64,000 nt of DNA from NCBI GenBank assembly GCA_021018815.1, contig JAITYX010000017.1:1-64000 (forward strand). The letters run 5' to 3'. The stretch is from Talinum fruticosum (Eukaryota > Streptophyta > Magnoliopsida > Caryophyllales > Talinaceae). Positions 46,866-56,640 of the stretch are shown in pieces. How positions within the stretch are numbered: the first letter of the stretch is position 1; each line of letters starts with the position of its first letter. A program made the position numbers and the translations under genes. The notes under the pieces were generated by a model, which saw only the letters and a program-made list of their open reading frames with translations, searched no databases and had not been told where the DNA came from.

Positions 46866-46938
46866 GGGGATGTAGCTCAGATGGTAGAGCGCTCGCTTAG
46901 CATGCGAGAGGTACGGGGATCGATATCCTGCATCTCCA
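46866..46938 (+). tRNA. tRNA-Ala (AGC anticodon)
   Basis: A 73-nt cloverleaf starting GGGGATGTAGCTCAG with D arm TAGCTCAGATGGTAGAGCG, anticodon loop CTTAGCATG (AGC) and acceptor end CATCTCCA, which pairs with GGGGATG. The A and B box promoters are inside (TAGCTCAGATGG and GGGATCGATATCC). A TTTT terminator follows at 46939. The T stem reads CGGGG against TCCTG, with two G-U pairs where the plant consensus has CCCCG, so it folds less tightly. Confidence 0.93.
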
Positions 46939-46942
46939 TTTT

Positions 46943-47276
46943 GTTCAATTTTTTCTCTCTTCAATTTTTCCCTTTTTTTTTTAAAAAAATGGATGCCTTA
47001 CTGTCAATTTCTGTCCCTTTTTAAAAAATAAAAAATAAAAAAATGGATGCCTAACTGTAGCAATACGTGCCTGGAACGTAGAATTGACATCCCAACAATG
47101 ACAAGGTCATCATTTTCGCCACATAAACCATGACCAATAAAACCCACCAACCAAGTGTTAATGCCCCTTCTTAATTCACCCTCAACTCCCCCTCAATCAA
47201 ATAAACCTGAAAATTTTCTTCCCCTTACCGAAACACTTCTTGAATCAAAATAAAACAAACCACCCTGTACACTCAC
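46943..47276. other. Intergenic and leader of the NHL-type gene
   Basis: Between the tRNA and the LEA2 gene. It contains a poly-T region and a repeated ATGGATGCCT word (46988 and 47043), otherwise nothing I can name. Confidence 0.6.
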
Positions 47277-47897
47277 ATGGCTGAGGATCAGGCCAGCCCT
47301 ATCATCAACCCGACCCGACCCGCCAAGTCCCGCCACGGCCGCCTCCGCCGCCGCTGCCTAATATCCTCCCTCTTCGTTGTCATCATCATCATCATACTCG
47401 TCACCATCCTAATCCCAACGGTCTTCAAGATTAGGGAGCCAATCGTCACTGTCAACAAAATCAGCCTCAACACGACCCAAACCGGCCTGATCCTCCAATC
47501 CGGACCCAACGTCATGATGACAGCCGACGTATCCGTCAAAAACCCAAACCCGGCCACGGTCAAGTTCAGTAAAACCAGCTCCAGCATCTACTACAAGGGG
47601 CTTTTGGTGGGGGCGGCTGACGGCCCTGCTGGCCGGGCTAGGGCACGTCGGACCCTCCGGATGAATGTATCGGTGCCTATTTCCATGGACAGGGTATTCA
47701 CCGCACCGGACGTCTTCAGTGATATCGGGTCGGGTTTGTTTACCATGGACAGTTACACCAGAGTTCCAGGGAAAGTCAAAGTGATGGTTGTTAAGAAAGA
47801 TGTGATCGTGGAGATGAACTGTACGGTGAGTTTTAATATTACTAGTCAGGAGATTCAGGACCAAAGTTGTAAGGAACATGTTCGTTTCAAAATTTAG
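47277..47897 (+). CDS. NDR1/HIN1-like LEA2 (hydroxyproline-rich glycoprotein family) protein
   Basis: Membrane-anchored plant stress or defence protein of the LEA2/NHL family; the exact role is not known. One exon of 206 residues. A basic N-terminus (RHGRLRRRC) precedes a single membrane helix at residues about 28 to 50 ([20 protein letters not shown]). The rest is the LEA_2 domain: [32 protein letters not shown], and a late [11 protein letters not shown] and [11 protein letters not shown]-glycosylation sites (NTT, NVS, NCT, NIT) suggest an outside-facing C-terminus. The start is the first ATG. It corresponds by order to At2g46150 from memory. Confidence 0.92.
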   Translation: MAEDQASPIINPTRPAKSRHGRLRRRCLISSLFVVIIIIILVTILIPTVFKIREPIVTVNKISLNTTQTGLILQSGPNVMMTADVSVKNPNPATVKFSKTSSSIYYKGLLVGAADGPAGRARARRTLRMNVSVPISMDRVFTAPDVFSDIGSGLFTMDSYTRVPGKVKVMVVKKDVIVEMNCTVSFNITSQEIQDQSCKEHVRFKI

Positions 47898-48654
47898 TCA
47901 AAATTTTATGTTTGGAGTTTTAGCTTTGTTAACTAAGGTAAAAAATTCCTCCTCTAGATTGCAAATCAAATGCAGTGTATATTGACTAGTGTAACTGGTG
48001 AAATTTATAAAAATTGGTAATATAATAGGAGTTTATTCAAATTTTGTAACATATGTAGATGAATATGAGTACTTATTTATAGGTTTTCAGTCATCTCGCT
48101 ATCGAGTCTTTTGATCCGAGAAGAGGTTTGAGTTTTAGTTGCCTTTATATTGATTATTGCGCAAGATAAACACAATGGGCATTTGCAGAAGGGAACATGT
48201 TAAAGTATAAAAGTTATAATAATGGGCAATAGTATCGATGAATCGATCTATTACAAAAAAATTATAGAAGTTAAATTTAAACTCGAGTCTCTAGTTTAAA
48301 ACTCTTACAAGTTATCAATTGAATGGAGGTAAGCAAGTAACATTATATTGTGGTTTGGACCAAAATGGACCTAAGTAAGTAGCCATGGTTAATTAGCTGC
48401 AAATGGGAAGGAACACAAATTAAGCAAAGGTAACAGATATGATATGAGAGTATGAGAAAGTGATGGATCATTAATCTCCACTTTGTGGCAAGATCGAGTA
48501 GTTGCCGTGTTTGTTTGTGCATGTTTTTACATTTCGAAATGGAATCCCCTCCTCCATATGAGCCCATGCCCCTGTGTTTAAGGGTCCCTATGTTTAATTG
48601 TATAAACTTTGGCTATTAACCAAGTACAAGCTGATTTGGATCTCGGTTTCATCT

Positions 48655-48780
48655 AGCTGTAAGGAGCCGTGAGGTTATAATGAGTTAGAGTTATAAGATA
48701 ACTGTAAAGTTAATTTAAAAAAGTTGTCAAATTAATTATAAAAAATTATAAAAAACTATAAAGCTGTAAGTTAAAACTAA
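48655..48780. repeat. TTACAAC-type array, reverse orientation
   Basis: Units such as CTGTAAGGAGCCGTGAGGTT and TTATAATGAGTTAGAGTTAT, ending with TATAAAGCTGTAAG. Part of the dispersed family. Confidence 0.55.
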
Positions 48781-49442
48781 ATTTAAAACGGTTAATGTTT
48801 TTCAGTTTAAATTTTGTAAATGACGATGATATGATTCTAAAAGATATATACTCTTATAGACTCATGGTAGCTCAATTTAAGATATTAGAATATGATTAAA
48901 CATAAATGTGGTGTTTGGCTAACATCTTTAGAATAAAGCTTTTTTTTGGTAAAAAAAATATACAAGAGTTAAAACAGTGGATTTTTGGAATGAACTTTTT
49001 ATGACAACTATGTTATGCTAGACTAGTTGATGTGAAAAGATAACATCAATAGAAACGGTTAATGTTAACAGTTAACAGTTAGTAATCAATATAAATAAAT
49101 AATTAGTTAATTGTCAAACAGCCTAAATAAAACAAATTAAAATTGTCGATTAGCAAATGAGGTTCTTTATTAGTGTTCTACGCTTGTCTACTACACTATC
49201 ACTTGGATGAGCACTCCTTTTGTTTCAGAGTGCTCATCGTTTTTTTTCATATGAGGGATATTAAATAAATATAAAATTTATGATAAAATTTGCATTAAAA
49301 ATCAAGTTATCATAAAAGTTTCATTAAAAATAAAAATAATAATAAATTTGGTGAGTTAAACAATTAATATATCATTAGAATTGTAAAGTACGAGTAACAT
49401 ATATTATGAAACATAATAAATTAATTAATATGACATATATTA

Positions 49443-49719
49443 TACTCCTTCGCTTTTAAAGTACATGTCATTTTAACTAACTTTTCTCGTTTTAAAATAC
49501 TTGTCACTTTATAATTTTAATGATATATTAATTATTAGTTTACCAACTTTGTCCTTATTAATTGCTTTGTTTTTTTTCTTTTTTCATTAATTTTTTTTCA
49601 TTTCCAATAAAATATAAGGACAATTTAGTCTTTTAATACAAAATTGCTAGTGAATTTTGTGTTTCTTAATATTCCGACCTAACGTTAAAATGACGTATAT
49701 TTTGATATGGACGAGAGTA
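49443..49719. mobile_element. Stowaway-like MITE
   Basis: Starts TACTCCTTCGCTTTTAAAGT and ends GACGTATATTTTGATATGG then ACGAGAGTA; the two ends are inverted copies over about 35 bp, including CATTTTAAC and GTTAAAATG. It is flanked by TA. It is the best-preserved of three related copies in the window. Confidence 0.75.
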
Positions 49720-49966
49720 AAACAATTTCAAAGAGCGAAGTTAATGATCTCAAAGCAATTTTGGTGACTTTGATGGAGAACAATTAATAATGATACTTTA
49801 TAAAGTTAGATAAATGCATTTAATCATCATTTTTATCCACAAACATCATCCAACACTCTGTGATAAACCTACCATTAAATGGCTGTCGCTATTCCCAAAC
49901 CACCAAGTAAATGCACGAGCAAGAAAGCTTCGACCTCTCTCTCTCTCCTCACCACCTCACCAGAAG

Positions 49967-50435
49967 ATGAAAGTGCCCTTCTACTCTCTCTCTCCTCCAT
50001 CTGTCTCTCTCGCTCTCCACAACCTCCGCCTCGGCTACGCCATTGCCATTGCCTTCCTCCTCCTCCGCTGACGAAGACGAGGAGAAACGAAGCGGAGAGT
50101 ATAGAAACGGCGTCGTAGGATTGGAATTCGCCGTCGTAAATTCGTATCCTAAATTCGAATTCCAGAAGAAGAATCTAGAAGTTAGTATGATGTGTTCGAC
50201 TTGCCTCGGCGATTACAAGGAGGGAGAGATGCTGAGAATGATGCCCGATTGTAAGCATCACTTCCACCAGTGCTTCCTCGACACGTGGCTTAAGCTCAGT
50301 GGCTCTTGCCCCGTCTGCCGGAATTCGCCGTTGCCGACGCCGTTGGCCGAGGTTGTACCTCTCTCCCTTCCCCGTTCCAATCCCATCCCTTCTTCATATG
50401 GTTTCATGGCCCATGACTCCATAAACTTTATGTGA
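49967..50435 (+). pseudogene. ATL-type RING-H2 ubiquitin ligase gene with broken N-terminus
   Basis: ATL proteins are membrane RING-H2 E3 ligases. A start at 49967 (MKVPFYSLSPPS) leads into LGYAIAIAFLLL, the start of the expected membrane helix, but this frame stops at 50071. The conserved downstream part is in the next frame: VVGLEFAVVNSYPKFEFQ, then RING-H2 CSTCLGDYKEGEMLRMMPDC, CKHHFHQCFLDTWL, SCPVCRNSP and a PLAEVVPLS tail, ending at 50435. That frame has no ATG before the two Met codons at the RING. Most of the helix is also missing, so a small deletion with frameshift near 50060-50070 is likely. In the RING the sixth zinc ligand is displaced by one residue (HQCF where family members have HxxC). 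Order matches At2g46160/At3g61550 from memory. It is either a pseudogene or hit by sequence errors. Confidence 0.75.
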
Positions 50436-50449
50436 GAAGAAAGTGTAAC

Positions 50450-51320
50450 AATGATAATAAGCCCAGCCCAACCTTCATTGCTGGGCTGAAGTTGGTTATA
50501 CCTGAGATTTGAGACTTCAGTTAGACCCTCACACCATGGACCACTTTCTTCAGCCCATGTGTGCGTATGAGCGTACTTCCATTTTCATACTTTTGTAAAA
50601 ATTCAGGTTCCGTTCAAATTTAAATTCGATAAAAATTAAAATTCGGGATAAAATATTTTGTTTTGATATTTGTTTTTTCATATCAGACAAACTTATTAGC
50701 TTTTATGTAATGATTTTCAATTCATTTTAGTACTTTTTAAACCATTAGTTCATATATGTGAAAACTATTGATCGACATTTTAAAACATTTTAATGAACAC
50801 TTAATTTTGTGAATGTTTCTAGAATTGTGAAATACCTGACGGCCACTTTACTATTACCTAAAATATATATTAATGTCTTATCAGAGACAAATAAATAATA
50901 TTTCAAATATTTAAAAAATAATAAATATCGACTCAAAAACAAATCACAATAATATGCAAATTATTCCATAATACCCTCAAAATTATCGAGAATGTTCTAA
51001 ATAATACATGCATTTTTGAGTAGCCATCATGACCCACTAATTAATTATTAAAAAGCAAGTTTAGAATGGAACTTATAAAAAATTAATCAATCACATCCTC
51101 TTTTGATTACATCATTCATCATATTAATTAAGGGATAAAATAATCATTAATCACCCTAATTAATTTAAACCATTTGAAATATTAATAAATTAATAAATTA
51201 TAGCTTTTGCTGAATGAGTCAATGTCCCAATAAAGTAATCTCCTACAACTGCAAACAACCTTTAATACTTTTGCCGCCCAAAGAACAATTAGGACATCTT
51301 TTATTTTCTTAGTAGAGGTG
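50450..51320. other. Intergenic
   Basis: AT-rich DNA without a recognisable gene or element. Confidence 0.6.
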
Positions 51321-51324
51321 CCCG

Positions 51325-51943
51325 CTTTTGATTAGGGATGGCAACGGGCGGGTCGGGGCCGGGGACACCCCCGCCCCGCCCCGTCCCGCTCCTCCCTCCG
51401 TCCCCGCCCCGTCCCCGCCGGGTACCCAATTTTCACCGGGGCCCCGCTTCCCGCCTCCACCGAGGAGAGAGAGACCACGGCGAGAGGGAGAAAGCGAGAG
51501 GGAGACGGCGAGCGAGCACGCGAGAGGGGGCCGAGAGGGAGATGGCGAGAGGGAGACGACGAAAGGGGCCGAGAGGGAGACGACGAGAGGGGCCGAGAGG
51601 GAGAGGGAGACGGCGAGAGGATAGGAGAGGAGAGAGAGAGCATACCGGAGGAGAGAGAAAACCACGGTGAAAAAGTGAAAATGGAGGTTGAGAGTCGGAG
51701 AGTTTAAATACTCTAGGATTTTCTATTGTAATTACCTTTCGCCTCCAAATATTTATAATTAACCCTAAAAATTAGGGATATAAACGTAATTTTTTGGACG
51801 TGGGGAATTTCCCCGTCCCCGTCCCCGCCCGGGGACTAACTTCTTCCCCGCCCTCGCCCCCAACGGGGCGGGAATTTTCCCGTTCGGGGCAAGGACCCGA
51901 CGGGGTCGGGAAAACCCGCTCCGGTGCCATCCCTACTTTTGAT
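51325..51943. mobile_element. hAT-type MITE with 8-bp target duplication and GC-rich ends
   Basis: CTTTTGAT at 51325-51332 and 51936-51943 is a perfect 8-bp target duplication around a 603-bp element (51333-51935). The ends are inverted: TAGGGATGGCAACGGG at the left and CCGGTGCCATCCCTA at the right. The subterminal regions are very GC-rich (CCCCGTCCCCGCCC). The centre, 51450-51640, holds an imperfect GAGAGGGAGACGGCGA minisatellite, and the remainder is AT-rich. All open frames here are products of this composition. It is non-autonomous. Confidence 0.9.
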
Positions 51944-52482
51944 GCCCTTTTTCAGATTTTACATTTTAGGATGTGACAATATTTTTGCCATTGTACAAAT
52001 ACAATTACTATATTTTAGTGACTTGATATCGTAATTCTAACGACACGATTAAAAAAAACACAAAAGTTTATATATAAAGTAAACTTTAAGTTCTGATTGT
52101 AGAGTTTTAAATATTGACCGTATTTTGTTTGGGTTGATTTTGGTGCCTCTATTTCAAAATAAAGTTTAAAATCTCAAACATTTTAAAAACTTTAACAATT
52201 AAGATATTTGTATTTATTCTTTGCATTTAGCAAGTATAGTTTAATATGACCATTTTTACGGTTATAGTTAAAGACCAATTAAGGATCAATCAACACTGAT
52301 AAGCACCAATTAACAATAATAAAGACTTATCAATACCAACCAACATTTGATTTTATTTTATAGTTCTAATTTTCCATATATTTAGAACCATCATCATCAA
52401 TCAACAATAATTTGTAAAAAATTGATTATGATAAGTTAAAAAGAAACGTCCTTACTACTAATATCACCACTTTGACCTAGTA

Positions 52483-52715
52483 AAAGTGACCCTATCTCGG
52501 ACCGATGACCCGAAACCCGAATCGAACAAAACCCGATCCGAATATTTTTCGTCTCGTAAAATAAACTTGTTGTACTAAATATAAATTGACATAAAATCGA
52601 CTTGACCCGAATTCCGACCCGACCCGACCAAAAACTCAACCGAATTATAATGACCCGAAAATGACTCGAATTAAATTAATTCAAATTAAAACTAATCCGA
52701 ATGACGTAATTGTTA
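52483..52715 (+). repeat. Dispersed repeat family B, copy 2
   Basis: Carries CTTGACCCGAATTCCGACCC, ACTCAACCGAATTATAATGA and AATTAAAACTAATCCGAATG in the same order as 30005-30312. Confidence 0.6.
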
Positions 52716-53317
52716 GATGTCATTAACACTATTTTCGTGAACTGCCCAAATTATTATTTGATAAGGGCAATCTTTTAATTTGGGGATTCTATTAAAAGAA
52801 TCTTATCAGTAAATCCTCCTGGGCCAAGAGAGAGAGTATGGAGAGAAAGATCTCTCTAGTAGTTGACAGACAGGTGACGGACACAGTGGCCATTTTGGTG
52901 CCACGTGCCGACCATCTTGCGAAGGGTCGGCACCACCGTTGATTTTCCATCACAAATCCAAACACTATACTTTACTAATTTCCTTCTTCACTCCGTCTTC
53001 TAACGCCGTCAATTCTCTCTCCTCCTTTTCTTTTCTTTTTTTCAAATTTGAATCTCTGTTTTTTTAATTCCCTGAATAAACAAACAAAAGAGGAAGATTC
53101 ACTTCTGGTATTTGGACGGCCAGGATTTCCCCCTTTCTTTTCCCTTCTCATCATTTATATCACCCCCTTCGTCCCCTCTGCTTTCTCTCTCCTCTTTCCT
53201 TCGTCCCCCCTGTAAGAAAAGAAAGCAGCGAGAAAAACCCTCGGTTCTCTCTCCTTCTCTACCATCGAGACCAAATCTCTCCTCCCCCTACTCTCTCTCT
53301 CTGATTTTGCAGATTCC

Positions 53318-55177
53318 ATGGCGGAGAACGGCGAGAACGGAGCTCCTCACGGCGGCGAGGAGTCGTTCATGGAGAAGATCGCTGAGAAGCTTCATCTCAA
53401 GAAGGAGGAGGAACATCACGAAGCCAAGGAGGAGGAACATCACATAGAAGATTCTTCATCCTCTTCTTCCTCATCGGATTCCGAGCCTGAGAAGGCTAAG
53501 GAGACGTCATCTGCTTCTGCTTCTGCTTCTGCTTCATCTGCTGCTTCTGATATCAAGGATAAGATCTACCGCCTCTTTGGCCGGGAGAAGCCTGTTCACC
53601 AAGTTCTCGGTGGCGGAAAACGTAAGCACCTCTCTCTCGACTCTCTGATCTAGTAGTTGTTGATTCAGTATGATGATATTCTGCTGCGTTTTAACTGTTT
53701 AAATCACTGTGAAATTTGCTTCCCTTTTCATTTTTTTGGTCTAGTTGTGTCGGTTTATGCGTGGATTTTCTTTGGTGCTTGATATCGTAGTATCTTAGAC
53801 TAGTGCCTACACGTTCAAGCGATAAGGTGCTTTAGTGCTTTCCGTTTTCGTTTCTCCCTGGTAATTTGCTTAAGATATGGGTTTATCAATTTGGCGCCAT
53901 ATCGTTTCAAATTGCAGCCTATCTTCTGCCGGTAAACTTTTAGATTTGTAGCTACTGAGTAAAGCGACGAGTCTGGTTCCATGGTTCGATCTGTGCCAAA
54001 GCCAAGTGCTGTAGTTGAATTGCTGAATTCGTTGAAACTAATAATAGCTTTTAGATCATATAAAAGTGTCAACAATCGTGTTTCTTATACCCGAAGCTAG
54101 GAGAACTACATAGTCTAGATTGAAGCCCTGTAAATTGGCTTCTTGAAAGTCGATGAGGGTCCTAGGTGATTTAAGATCTCAATATTCAATAATTGTGTTT
54201 CTAGATACGGCAGCCGTGATAGGTATCTGATTAATAGAAGCGTTTCTGTTTCCATGTTGTTTTTGGTGTGCAACAAGGGGGTTTTTGGGGCTAAAAACTG
54301 AATGCTTTACATGCTGTAATTGAATAACAAGAGTTTTGGTGCAGCTGCTGATGTGTTTTTGTGGAGGAACAAGAAGATATCGGCTGGTGTCTTGGCAACA
54401 GGCACTGCGATTTGGGTTCTTTTTGAACTGCTCGAGTACCATCTCCTCACCCTCATTTGCCATATTTTGATATTCACACTTGCCATTTTGTTCCTATGGG
54501 CCAATGCCACCACCTTTATCAACAAGTGAGGATCTAAACAACATTTATAAATGTCATTAGCCTTTCATTTTTTAAAAGTATCATGTCCTTAACAAGCTCA
54601 ATTTATAGGTCTCCTCCACACATCCCAGAAGTCAGCCTGCCCGAGCAGCCGTTCCTTGAATTTGCTTCTGCCCTTAGGTTCGAGCTTAACCGGGGATTTG
54701 CTATGCTGCACGAGATTGCTACTGGAAAAGACTTGAAGAAGTTCCTTGGTGTATGAATCACCTCCTCTCTTTAGACTCGTTAGTTCCATTCAATGAAATT
54801 TTGGCAATTAAGAGGCTTGATGACCATTGCATTTTCATTCAGGTTATTGCTGGTTTGTGGCTGTTGTCAATTGTCGGCAAATGCTGTGATTTCCTGACCC
54901 TCTTCTACATAAGTAAGAATCCCACTTTCTAGCTCATTTGCTGCCAGTGATTTAGATATCTGGTTTGAGTCAGTGAGATCAACATATTTGCATCTTGTCT
55001 TTGCCAGACTTTGTACTGCTGCATACCGTGCCTGTTCTCTATGAGAAGTACGAGGACAAGGTTGACGCCTTTGGAGAGAGGGCGATGTGTGAAGCGAAGA
55101 AATATTACGGTGTGGTCAATGAAAAATACATAAGCAAAATTCCACGAGGACCTTTGAAGAACAGAAAGGCTGATTAG
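53318..55177 (+). CDS. Reticulon-like protein B (RTNLB)
   Basis: Shapes tubules of the endoplasmic reticulum. Five exons: 53318-53621, 54345-54525, 54609-54750, 54843-54912, 55008-55177; all join in phase for 288 residues. The first 100 residues are acidic, with a Ser run and His/Glu repeats ([19 protein letters not shown]), followed by [20 protein letters not shown], typical of this group. The RTN domain begins [14 protein letters not shown] and has two long hydrophobic hairpins ([20 protein letters not shown] with [16 protein letters not shown]; and [20 protein letters not shown] with [20 protein letters not shown]). The tail is soluble and basic. A CT-rich leader precedes the start. It matches RTNLB5/6 (At2g46170/At3g61560) by order and look, from memory. 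Confidence 0.95.
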
Positions 55178-55179
55178 AG

Positions 55180-56290
55180 CCATTAGTGTGTCTTTGTCCA
55201 AGAGCGGTGGGACAGGTTCTACCGCTCAACTCGCCTAAACGTCGGCCATTCTTCTTGCCACTCGGTTTTGGGCAGCTATGTTGGTTATTTTCATTCAGAG
55301 TTTGGGCCTCAAAGTTGTATATTGCTGGTTTAGCTTGGAGTTGCCAGTTTTTGTATGCTTTTGTGGGCACTTAGTGCAATGGTTACTTACATAAGAAGTA
55401 AAGCACATGAACTATGCAAAACTTTGTTTATTTGACAATATGGTTTATGTTAATGTTGGTGGTAGTAGGTTTTCAAGGAATATCTGCTGTTGTCCTATTT
55501 TTTTGTTTTGTCAGAGAAGTTATACATTTTTTCCTTGTATTAGGGTATTAGGTGGTTTTTGGTTGTTTTTATCCCTCTGATGTTCAGGGGTTTCTAGTTC
55601 TACATGGTGTGAAGGTTTCTGCCATTGATGGTTTTGGCATCGGGTCACCCTTTGACAAAAATAAATCTATACAACAATATGTCAATTGTGGCATTTCTTC
55701 CTTTTTGAAGCAGTTTGATCTGTAAAGAGTGCCAACCACTCTCCTTTCTTTTCCAACTGTTATTTGACTTGTTTCCCATCCCTTCCTTAATGGCTTGTGA
55801 AAAGGCATCACAGATGTCTCATCAAGAGGGTTAAATTTTACATTATTCGCACGGAATTCATTCTGATTTTGCGGTTCACATCACTCCCGGTTGATTCTTT
55901 ACAGCAACCCTTGATTTGACAATCGACGTTGGCCCCATGGTGGTGCCTCATACTTTATCTATATTTGTAATATTCAACGGATTGGCCAACATTTGTTCTA
56001 ATGCAACTACCTTTAAGCAGGCCTCTTATGAATTTCGGACCAAAATATTTGACAAATTATCGACTCTAAGATTTGTGCTTCAAAGCCTTGTTCGTATGAA
56101 TTGCTTGATGTGGTTGCTTCATCCAATTACAACCCTGTTATTTTAATTTTAACTTATAACTTTATACCTTAATTTTGTACGACTGTTATTTTTAACTTTA
56201 ACTTATAACTTTATACTTTAATTTACAATTATTTTATAGTTTTGTGATATTCACCTTTTCACGTGTAAAGTAGTCTAGATGAAGGGATTT
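55180..56290. other. RTNLB 3' flank and intergenic
   Basis: Contains the likely 3' untranslated region. At 56140-56240 a direct repeat of about 55 bp (TTTTAACTTATAACTTTATA twice) overlaps a short TTACAA-type stretch of the dispersed family. Confidence 0.6.
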
Positions 56291-56304
56291 TTATCGTGTG
56301 CTAG

Positions 56305-56591
56305 TAGTGGATTTGGGCCTATTATCCTTTGTTTTTTTGATAGATTGGGCCCATTGTCCTACCTTTGAGGGTGGGAGGGAAAACAGAATCCAAAAAAAAA
56401 AAAAAAAGGAGGAGGCTGAAAGTTTCAAGCCAAGAGCGGGCTAATTGGGCCGGAAATCAAGGTAACAGCTTAGAACCTGAAATTAACCTAAATCAGAGCC
56501 TCTTATATATAATCCACACCTCTTCTCTTCAAATCAATTCAGTTCGTAATCTCTCATTGTGCTAGGGTTAGCCCAGTCGACAACGCCGCCC

Positions 56592-56632
<41 letters not shown>

Positions 56633-56640
56633 ATGACATC
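56305..56640 (+). promoter_or_regulatory. Housekeeping-type promoter with no recognised product
   Basis: Three TGGGCC-type site II motifs (TTTGGGCCTA near 56314, TTGGGCCCAT near 56346, ATTGGGCCGG near 56445), then CTTATATATAATCC (TATA) near 56505 and a telo-box in GCTAGGGTTAG near 56562. A CT microsatellite (56595-56626) follows, as in 5' leaders. Such promoters drive ribosomal protein, PCNA and snoRNA genes. Downstream (56630-57900) I see no coding region or RNA I can name; short ATG frames do not look like proteins. Confidence 0.45.
56595..56626. repeat. CT microsatellite
   Basis: About 16 perfect CT units after the telo-box of the orphan promoter. Confidence 0.9.

Larger units (their letters stand above)
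47960..49880. other. Intergenic
   Basis: No gene is seen. It contains a TTACAAC-type array (48655-48780), a Stowaway-like element (49443-49719) and AT-rich DNA. Confidence 0.6.

Noticed and set aside
46740..47024. 94-codon open frame over the tRNA
   Set aside because: The apparent peptide is a translation of the tRNA-Ala gene.
47409..47879. 156-codon minus-strand open frame
   Set aside because: It is opposite the NHL-type LEA2 gene, whose membrane helix and LEA_2 motifs are on the plus strand.
51309..51670. Long open frames on both strands rich in Arg/Pro/Ser
   Set aside because: They are produced by the GC-rich ends and GA minisatellite of the hAT-type MITE and have no protein-like pattern.
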